NCBI GenBank assembly: GCA_945861445.1
Contig: CAMAVF010000005.1
Location: 1 to 48,204 of the forward strand
Direction: 5' to 3'
DNA length: 48,204 nucleotides
Source: Planctomicrobium piriforme
GTDB taxonomy: Bacteria > Planctomycetota > Planctomycetia > Planctomycetales > Planctomycetaceae
The position numbers were made by a program, and so were the translations under genes. The notes beneath the pieces were generated by a model, which saw nothing but the letters and a program-made list of their open reading frames with translations, was not told the origin of the DNA and did not search any database. Below, piece by piece: positions 42,270-48,204 of the stretch. How positions within the stretch are numbered: position 1 is the stretch's first letter; the number at the start of each line of letters is the position of its first letter.

Positions 42270-42761
42270 TTAAAACAACGGCGGACGACCGAGCTTCCGG
42301 CGCAAAACGGCCCACTGGCCCGCGTGCATCAGCCAATGACCGCCGAGCAACAGGAAGGCATCGCCCACCGTCGGAGCGTAATCTTTCATCGAGTCTGGAG
42401 CGGGCTTGTCGAGATCCGCGTCGGTTTGTTTCGCCAGGGCGACGGCGGCTGCCGCACGTTGTTCGGCGAACAACCGCAAATACTCGGATTTACTGAGAAA
42501 ATCACCAGGTTTATCGCTGGTCGCCGTTTCCTTGGAATGCTGTTCGGCAAACCCGACAGGCAATGCGGGCATGGAACCCGGGCAGACGCCGTCGATGATC
42601 TGGTGGTCAGATTGAACAAGGTGGCCCAGTTGCCAGGCAATGTGGTTAATCCCGGGAACCGACCGCACGAGCAGTTCGGCGTCGGTGAGATCCCCCAGGT
42701 ACATGTTGGTGACCATTTCGGCAGTCTGCCAACTGGCGCGAATGGCGGCTCGAGAATCCAT
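42270..42761 (-). CDS. DinB-family (YfiT-like) metalloprotein
   Basis: 163 aa from MDSRAAIRAS, which has AAGGA upstream; the frame is open to 42887. DinB-fold four-helix bundle, often thiol-transferase or unknown. Seen: His in LGHLVQSDHQ and the C-terminal GGHWLMHAGQWAVLRR, giving the usual three His metal site. Length is normal. Convergent with cpaE and divergent from the Hsp70-like gene (230 bp gap). Could detoxify or modify thiols (inference from family). Confidence 0.85.
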   Translation of the reverse strand: MDSRAAIRASWQTAEMVTNMYLGDLTDAELLVRSVPGINHIAWQLGHLVQSDHQIIDGVCPGSMPALPVGFAEQHSKETATSDKPGDFLSKSEYLRLFAEQRAAAAVALAKQTDADLDKPAPDSMKDYAPTVGDAFLLLGGHWLMHAGQWAVLRRKLGRPPLF

Positions 42762-42991
42762 GATGTTATCCTTAAGTTTGACCGACAGAGGCGAATTGCA
42801 CGCCGGTGCGCCGGACAGGCCACCGCGGCAATTCTTTCCAGATTGACCGTTCGCTGCTATGCTCCTGCTTGTGATTCGACTTTTCAAGTCCGCCGTGGAC
42901 GGACCGCAGCCAGTTTGTAGTTGTCGCGCGCGAACTGAACGCGGGCCGCGCGGCCCATTGTCTCATTGCTGACCGTGCCTGGTTTATCAAT

Positions 42992-44551
42992 ATGCCGAAA
43001 TCGACAATCAAACCCGTAGGAATTGATCTGGGAACGACCTTCTCGGTCATTGCACATCTGGATGCCGCGGGGCGTCCGGTCACCATCATGAATGCGGAAG
43101 GTGATGCCATTACCCCCAGCGTCCTGTTCTTCGATGGCGACCTGGTCATTGTCGGAAAAGAAGCGGTCAAAGCCGCCGTGCATGAGCCGCAACATTCCGT
43201 GGCATTCATGAAGCGCGAAATGGGAAGTTCCACCTTCTCGCGGCTCGTTAACGGCAAGAAGGTTCCGCCCGAAGTCCTGCAATCCTACGTCCTGAAGAAA
43301 CTCAAAGCGGATGCGGAATTGAAGCTGGGTCAGATCAAGCCGGCCGTGATTACCGTCCCCGCCTTTTTTGACGATCCCCGCCGCAAGGGGACACTGGATG
43401 CCGGCAAAATCGCTGGACTCGACGTGCTGAACGTCATCAACGAACCCACGGCAGCGGCCATCGCCTTCGGAGTGCAGGAGGGATTCCTCAACGAAAAAGG
43501 GGAGTCGAAACGGACCGAACGCGTGCTGGTCTATGATCTGGGAGGGGGCACGTTTGACGTCACCCTGATGGAAATCGACGGCAAGAGCTATCGCGCCATC
43601 GCGACCGACGGTGATGTCTACCTGGGCGGAACTGATTGGGATCATCGCATTGTCGATGTCGCGGCCGATGCCTTTATGAAGAAGTTCGGCGGGAAGGATC
43701 CTCGGAAAGATCCCTCCGCCATGACGCGCTGGCTGCACGAGGCCGAAGATGTGAAGCGTGCCCTGTCGGCCCGGGAACAGACCAACTACACCTGCGACTT
43801 CAACGACAAGAAGCTGCGCGTCCCCATTGCTCGCGCCCAGTTCGAAGAGCTGACGGCCGACTTGCTGGAACGGACACGGTTCACGGTTTCGAGCCTCATC
43901 AGCGAGGCGGGTCTGGGGTGGGACAAGATCACGCGGTTGTTGCTCGTCGGCGGTTCGACCCGGATGCCGATGGTTCAAAACATGCTGAAAGAAGAAACGG
44001 GACGAACGCCCGATCGATCCCTCTCGGCCGACGAAGCGGTGGCTCACGGTGCTGCCATTTACGCGGGATTGCTGATGGCCGCCGGACAGGGGCAGACCCC
44101 CAATGTCAGCGTCCGCAACGTCAATTCACACACGCTGGGCGTGTTGGGAATTGAGAAGCAAACCGGTCGCCCGTTCAATCAGATCGTCATCCAGAAGAAC
44201 ACGCCACTGCCAGTGACCAAGGTCAGCCGTTTTCAAACAGCCAAGACGGGCCAGCGGAACGTGGTCGCCAACATTATTGAAGGGGGCGACAGCAGCGGCG
44301 GTAATGCGACTCAAATCGGCCGGTGCGTCATTCAAGACCTGCCCCCGAATCTGCCGGCTGGAACCCCTGTCGATGTTGCGTTCACCTACAGTGATGACGG
44401 TCGATTGACGGTCAAAGCAAAATTGCCCACGCAGGGAAAAATGGCCGTTCTGGTGGTGGAAAGAGCGAGCGGCCTCAGCGAGCAGCAAGTCAAAAAGTGG
44501 GGCGACGTCGTCGCCAAGCCGAAAGGCCCTCTGGAATTGAACGAGGATTAA
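42992..44551 (+). CDS. Short Hsp70-like (DnaK family) protein
   Basis: 519 aa. Seen: phosphate loops GIDLGTTFSVIAHLD and VLVYDLGGGTFDVTLMEID, INEPTAAAIAFG, RLLLVGGSTRMPMVQNML, and DEAVAHGAAIYAGLL, a complete Hsp70 nucleotide-binding domain (~1-370). The rest (~375-500) has an SBD-beta-like strand region (VNSHTLGVLGIE, IIQKNTPLPV) but the helical lid is absent and there is no EEVD-like tail; DnaK is normally about 640 aa. Probably a specialised chaperone. No DnaJ or GrpE nearby. No Shine-Dalgarno evident. Confidence 0.9.
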   Translation: MPKSTIKPVGIDLGTTFSVIAHLDAAGRPVTIMNAEGDAITPSVLFFDGDLVIVGKEAVKAAVHEPQHSVAFMKREMGSSTFSRLVNGKKVPPEVLQSYVLKKLKADAELKLGQIKPAVITVPAFFDDPRRKGTLDAGKIAGLDVLNVINEPTAAAIAFGVQEGFLNEKGESKRTERVLVYDLGGGTFDVTLMEIDGKSYRAIATDGDVYLGGTDWDHRIVDVAADAFMKKFGGKDPRKDPSAMTRWLHEAEDVKRALSAREQTNYTCDFNDKKLRVPIARAQFEELTADLLERTRFTVSSLISEAGLGWDKITRLLLVGGSTRMPMVQNMLKEETGRTPDRSLSADEAVAHGAAIYAGLLMAAGQGQTPNVSVRNVNSHTLGVLGIEKQTGRPFNQIVIQKNTPLPVTKVSRFQTAKTGQRNVVANIIEGGDSSGGNATQIGRCVIQDLPPNLPAGTPVDVAFTYSDDGRLTVKAKLPTQGKMAVLVVERASGLSEQQVKKWGDVVAKPKGPLELNED

Positions 44552-44561
44552 TCCCAGAAGA

Positions 44562-45401
44562 TCAAGTCGCAAAATACCCACATTCACGCAGGGTCATCAC
44601 ACTATCCGCGACGCGTTGCTGGTAGACCGCCAGTGGCAGATCGTGTTCGCCTTCAATGCCATCTACATGGATCGACAGCGGCGCCGGGAATGCCATATCC
44701 CGCATGATCTGGAAGACCCGCATGAAATCGACGGCGCCGCCGTATCCCAGTGCGGGAAAATACCAGTAGTCGAACTCGCCGATGGAATCGCTGAGATTCA
44801 AATGCCGCAGGTAGGGAGCGACCTTCAACAAGGCGATTTCCAGGACCGGTTCTTCGTTGTAGTAGAACAACGCGCCGGTATCGAAGTTCAGCCAGATCTG
44901 CGGATGCTGCAGTTCCCGCAGCAGTTCCAGCATCCCGCGATGGTTGCGACACACGCCGGGCTGCATGTCGAGGCAATAGGTCAATCCCAATGACTGGGCG
45001 TGGTCCCCGAGTTGTTGCAGAGCGTCGATCAAGCCACCACGCTGCGCGGACGATTCCAGTTCGCCCCCATTTCCGATCACCAGTTTCACCCCCAATTGAG
45101 CGGCAATCTCCATCTTCCGCTTGAGCACTTGTCTCGCCGATTTGAACAGCGGATTGCCGGTATCGATCTGGCAGGCGCTCAACCGCACGCCGTGATCTTT
45201 CAAAAACTGCGTCACCCGCTGGACATCTTTTTCTGACGCCGTGGAGGTGATCAGCGGCTCCTCGCCGTAGCGCGTGGGCTGGCCCTGGGTCAGGATCGGC
45301 AATTCCAGGTACTGCAAACCAATTTGCCGCAAATGAGGGATCGCAGCCTGGGCACCGAACGGTCCATACGATGAAGCGGAACAGGCGATAATAGCAGGCA
45401 T
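44562..45401 (-). CDS. Sugar phosphate isomerase/epimerase-type TIM barrel (second)
   Basis: 279 aa from MPAIIACSAS; the upstream in-frame extension to 45470 has no support. Xylose isomerase-like AP endonuclease 2 fold. Seen: LGVKLVIGNGGELESSA, LTYCLDMQPGVC with Asp, IWLNFDTGALF (Asp), RHLNLSDSIGEFDYW, and LSIHVDGIEGEHDLP, all expected metal-site positions in modified form. Convergent with the Hsp70 gene, ending 11 bases after it. Substrate unknown. Differs from the 253-aa protein at 15035. Confidence 0.85.
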   Translation of the reverse strand: MPAIIACSASSYGPFGAQAAIPHLRQIGLQYLELPILTQGQPTRYGEEPLITSTASEKDVQRVTQFLKDHGVRLSACQIDTGNPLFKSARQVLKRKMEIAAQLGVKLVIGNGGELESSAQRGGLIDALQQLGDHAQSLGLTYCLDMQPGVCRNHRGMLELLRELQHPQIWLNFDTGALFYYNEEPVLEIALLKVAPYLRHLNLSDSIGEFDYWYFPALGYGGAVDFMRVFQIMRDMAFPAPLSIHVDGIEGEHDLPLAVYQQRVADSVMTLRECGYFAT

Positions 45402-45555
45402 GTCTGGCAGTCGTCCGAGAAGTTCAGAATCAAACGGGTCTTGGTCATGTCTTCTGCGGACGATTTCCAAGGTCGTTTAGATTCTGCCGATTTCCACCTC
45501 GCGGGTCAAATCGACAATGCCCAAAGTCAGTGGGATAGGCTTCCAGCCTGCCGTC

Positions 45556-46641
45556 TTAGCCAACCGACTGCAGCGCAGCACTCTTGGATTCAATACTTGC
45601 CAGCAATTCCGTCCACGATTTGACAAACGATTTGGCGCCTTCGTCCTGCAACTGCTTAGCCAGGGCGTCGATATCGATACCTGCCTGAGCGAACTTGTTC
45701 AGAATCTCTTCACAGTCGCTGTTGTCGAGCGACACGAGGGCGCTGCGATCGCCGTGGTCCGCGTAGGCCTTCAGCGTGCCTTCCGGCATGGTGTTGATCG
45801 TATCCGGAGCTGCCAATGAGGTGACATACAGCACATCGGAGGCTTTGGGATCTTTCGAACCGGTACTGGCCCATAACAACCGCTGGGGCTGACCGCCGAC
45901 CTGCTTGATCTGCTGCAGTCGCGACGAAGCCAGCATGCCGACATAGGCCTTATGGGTCCGCTTGGCGATTGCAATTCCCAATTGGCCGCGGAGTGCTTCG
46001 GGGACCTTATTGGCCACCGCAACATCCCAGCGGCTGATGAATAACGAGGCGACGCTTCGCACGTCGGCCGGCAAGCCTGCCGCGATACGCCGTTCAATGC
46101 CTCGCAGATAGGCCTCCGCCGCAGCCAGGTACTGCTCACGTGAGAAGAGCAACGTCACATTGATGGGGATCCCTGCAAAAATCGAGTCTTCAATCGCCGG
46201 CAGCCCCTCCGGCGTACCGGGAATCTTGATGAACAGATTGGGCCGATTGGCCCGTACATGCAGATCCTTCGCAGCCGCCACGGTTCCGGCGGTATCGTGA
46301 GCCAGCAAAGGCGAGACTTCCAGCGAGACCCAGCCGTCCATTCCCTTCGTCTGGTTGTAAATCGGTCGAAACTGGTCGGCTGCCCGTCGCAAGTCTTCAA
46401 TCGCCAGATCGAAGAAGAGATCCTCGCCCGACTTGCCCGCCTTTACCTTCTGAGAAATGGAGTCATCGTAATCGGCGCTGTCTTTGATCGCCTTGGCAAA
46501 GATAGAGGGATTCGAAGTCAGGCCGGTGACCGAGAGGTCCTTGATGTATCGTTCAAGAGTGCCACTGTTCAACAGGCTGCGGCTGATGTCATCGAGCCAG
46601 AGACTCTGCCCCAGATCGTGCAGTTGTTGTGTCGCTTTCAT
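45556..46641 (-). CDS. tal: Transaldolase
   Basis: 361 aa. Transfers dihydroxyacetone between sugar phosphates in the non-oxidative pentose phosphate pathway. Seen: GLTSNPSIFAKAI near residues 40-52, Schiff-base Lys139 in NLFIKIPGTPEG, NVTLLFSREQY, VASLFISRWD, RLLWASTGSKDP and NTMPEGTLKAYADHG. This fits the longer TalB/Tal subfamily of about 360-380 aa, common in actinobacteria and planctomycetes. AAGG lies before the ATG. No other pathway genes nearby. Confidence 0.97.
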   Translation of the reverse strand: MKATQQLHDLGQSLWLDDISRSLLNSGTLERYIKDLSVTGLTSNPSIFAKAIKDSADYDDSISQKVKAGKSGEDLFFDLAIEDLRRAADQFRPIYNQTKGMDGWVSLEVSPLLAHDTAGTVAAAKDLHVRANRPNLFIKIPGTPEGLPAIEDSIFAGIPINVTLLFSREQYLAAAEAYLRGIERRIAAGLPADVRSVASLFISRWDVAVANKVPEALRGQLGIAIAKRTHKAYVGMLASSRLQQIKQVGGQPQRLLWASTGSKDPKASDVLYVTSLAAPDTINTMPEGTLKAYADHGDRSALVSLDNSDCEEILNKFAQAGIDIDALAKQLQDEGAKSFVKSWTELLASIESKSAALQSVG

Positions 46642-46804
46642 GATCTACCTTCTTCATTGGCGTTGCCTGCGGCGAGAAGGGCGGCCCCAGTCGGAACCGA
46701 CTGGCCCTGAAAAGGACATTGTCAGGTTTACTGACGGTGTACTCCCAATTGTACAGACAATTTCATTTTAGCAACTGAACAAAATTGAGTCCAAACTGGT
46801 CAAT

Positions 46805-47935
46805 TCACAGACACCCGCCTTTTGGGTGAGCAACTTCGGCTGCGTGATCGCGGATTTTCTTCGCCGCGGTGACGATCTGCTGCAGTTCGGCAGGTGATTC
46901 GGTCAGCAAAATGGGATGGTGTAGCGTCAGCACTTGCTCATCGGCGCGATCGGCTTCGCGCAGCAGACTGGCCGTTCGGAAGCGACGAGCCGAATGGATC
47001 CGGTGCAGGCTGCGAAAACCGGCGTCCAAGGCGATCCCCTCGGCACGCATCGCCTGTGCGAACCGGTCGCGAGTCAACCCGTCCCACAGCGCTGTCTCAA
47101 ACTGCAGTCCGAATTTGTAGTATCCCGGTTGCGAATCGGTCAGCGACTCCGTCAACGGATGCAGGCCCGTTATCGTCAACAACAAGTCCCGCAGTTGTCT
47201 GGCATTCGTTGCACGGATGGCATTGCGTCGTTCCAGCGCGTCCAGTTGAGGCAGCAGGACTGCGGCTTGCAGTTCAGACAAGGGGTACGATTCATTTCCT
47301 CGGTGTGCATACAGATGGACGCGCTGGGCAATGTCTGCGCGGTTCGTATACAGCAAACCGCCGCGGCCCGCCGTCAACAGCTTGGAGCCCCCAAAACTCC
47401 ACACACCCACATCACCCCACGTCCCGGCCGGCCGGCCGCCGACGATGGCCCCCGGCATCTGGCAGGCATCTTCAATCACCGGCAACTCGTGTTCTCGAGC
47501 AAACTCCATCACGGCCGGCATCGCCACCATGCCACCGTGCAGGTGCGAAACCAGGATCGCCTTGGTCCGCGCCGTGACCGCAGCCGTGAGATCTGCCGCG
47601 TCGAGTTGCCAGTCACGCTCGCCAATGTCGACCAGCACCGGCACCGCACCGATTGTGAGGATGTTTTGAAAATTCCCCTTGAAATCGTAGGCCGACAGCA
47701 GGACCTCATCCCCCGGGCCGACTTTCAGACCCCGCAGTGCCAACTCGATGGCGACGGTCCCGCTGGCACACGGGATAACGTACTCCACTGCCAGCATTCC
47801 CGACACTCGGTCGCATAGGCGTTGGACATAACCGCCGTGATAAAGCCCCCAATCCCCCGATTCCCAGGCCGATTTGAGAATTTCCAGCACAGCGTCGTCT
47901 CGCGGTGGCCAACCCGGCGGACCCTCGGGACGCAC
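46805..47935 (-). CDS. DegT/DnrJ/EryC1/StrS-type PLP aminotransferase
   Basis: 376 aa from a GTG; probably N-terminally incomplete as annotated. PLP-dependent sugar aminotransferase fold. Seen: CASGTVAIELALRGLKVGPG, VLVDIGERDWQLD, VIEDACQMPGA (PLP Asp), and SFGGSKLLTAGRGG (Schiff-base Lys). Upstream in frame the codons read PSRPAILGGLAVRPEGPPG, the typical family N-terminus, but there is no ATG, GTG or TTG before the stop at 48035 except the GTG used here. A CTG at 47996-47998 is the only other candidate. The start is probably displaced by a nearby repeat (see findings). Confidence 0.85.
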   Translation of the reverse strand: MRPEGPPGWPPRDDAVLEILKSAWESGDWGLYHGGYVQRLCDRVSGMLAVEYVIPCASGTVAIELALRGLKVGPGDEVLLSAYDFKGNFQNILTIGAVPVLVDIGERDWQLDAADLTAAVTARTKAILVSHLHGGMVAMPAVMEFAREHELPVIEDACQMPGAIVGGRPAGTWGDVGVWSFGGSKLLTAGRGGLLYTNRADIAQRVHLYAHRGNESYPLSELQAAVLLPQLDALERRNAIRATNARQLRDLLLTITGLHPLTESLTDSQPGYYKFGLQFETALWDGLTRDRFAQAMRAEGIALDAGFRSLHRIHSARRFRTASLLREADRADEQVLTLHHPILLTESPAELQQIVTAAKKIRDHAAEVAHPKGGCL

Positions 47936-48204
47936 CGCCAGCCCCCCCAGAATGGCTGGGCGAGACGGATCGGAAGTGGGGGAGTTGTCGGTTGTCAGTT
48001 GTCGGTTCTCAGTTGGGGTAGTTCGAGTTTTGAATCATCCATGGACGGACTTGAACGAGCAAGGCTCCGTACTTTCCATTCAGACTACTGACAACTGAGA
48101 ACCGACAACTACACAAATGCGGATTGTGAAGGCCTGGAGCTGACAATTGAGGTCGAAAGCAGACATCCCGCTTCCCCTAGATTGCAATTCCCACGAGTGC
48201 CGAT
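47936..48204. other. Region upstream of the aminotransferase
   Basis: 269 bases to the window end. Holds the 19-bp inverted repeat (47997-48015 with 48092-48110) and, between 47936 and 48034, codons in frame with the aminotransferase. Nothing else recognised. Confidence 0.5.
47997..48110. repeat. 19-bp inverted repeat near the aminotransferase start
   Basis: Arms AGTTGTCGGTTCTCAGTTG (47997-48015) and CAACTGAGAACCGACAACT (48092-48110) are exact complements, with about 76 bases between. GTTGTC(A/G)GTT is further repeated just outside the left arm. Shape resembles a small MITE or dispersed palindrome. Confidence 0.75.

Noticed and set aside
42884-44047. Minus-strand open frame of 387 codons
   Set aside because: Antisense of the Hsp70-like gene with its phosphate-binding motifs on the plus strand.

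Overview
The window reads as chromosomal DNA from a planctomycete (order Planctomycetales by gene content; the genus cannot be fixed from sequence alone). The evidence is a DUF1592 protein with planctomycete-type cytochrome domains paired with a DUF1552 protein, a DUF1559-type protein with an H-X8-DG C-terminus, the MoxR/DUF58/BatA/VWA envelope cluster, many short operons on both strands, and an unusual density of short palindromic repeats between genes. I see no rRNA, tRNA, CRISPR array, transposase or phage gene.

Left part (71-14666, all minus strand): one probable seven-gene operon. In transcription order it encodes a prenyltransferase/squalene-cyclase-repeat protein, a BatA-like VWA protein, a second VWA membrane protein, a DUF4175-like membrane protein, a giant secreted Ala/Glu/Gln-rich coiled-coil protein, a MoxR AAA+ ATPase and a DUF58 protein. 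Two junctions overlap by 1-4 bases. The other four junctions each hold a palindromic or GC-rich repeat element. Together they look like an envelope-associated MoxR-VWA assembly or chaperone system with a large coiled-coil partner.

15035-30883: a sugar isomerase-type TIM barrel, a secreted hypothetical, the DUF1592-DUF1552-hypothetical trio, a chimeric DUF1559-like protein, an ABC-2 permease, biotin synthase (bioB), a 77-aa small protein, a secreted protein with about 20% cysteine, a Tat-exported amidohydrolase and an enlarged class II-type cytochrome c.

31193-36789: an ABC ATPase without a permease, bracketed by 9-bp periodic repeats; a pseudo-receiver fused to an anti-sigma/histidine-kinase-like ATPase; a two-domain acetyl-xylan-esterase-like hydrolase; and a YifB/ComM AAA+ ATPase.

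37689-42182: a cpaB-cpaC-cpaE operon of a Tad (Flp) pilus system, closed by a strong hairpin and lacking cpaF/tadB/tadC here. 42270-47935: a DinB-family protein, a short Hsp70-like chaperone, a second sugar isomerase, transaldolase (tal) and a DegT-family aminotransferase whose start codon appears lost or displaced next to an inverted repeat.

All functional statements come from reading motifs by eye; no database search was run. The most unusual points are the seven-gene envelope operon with repeat elements in its junctions, the Cys-rich modular protein, the chimeric DUF1559 protein with repeated short linear motifs, and the many dispersed palindrome families.
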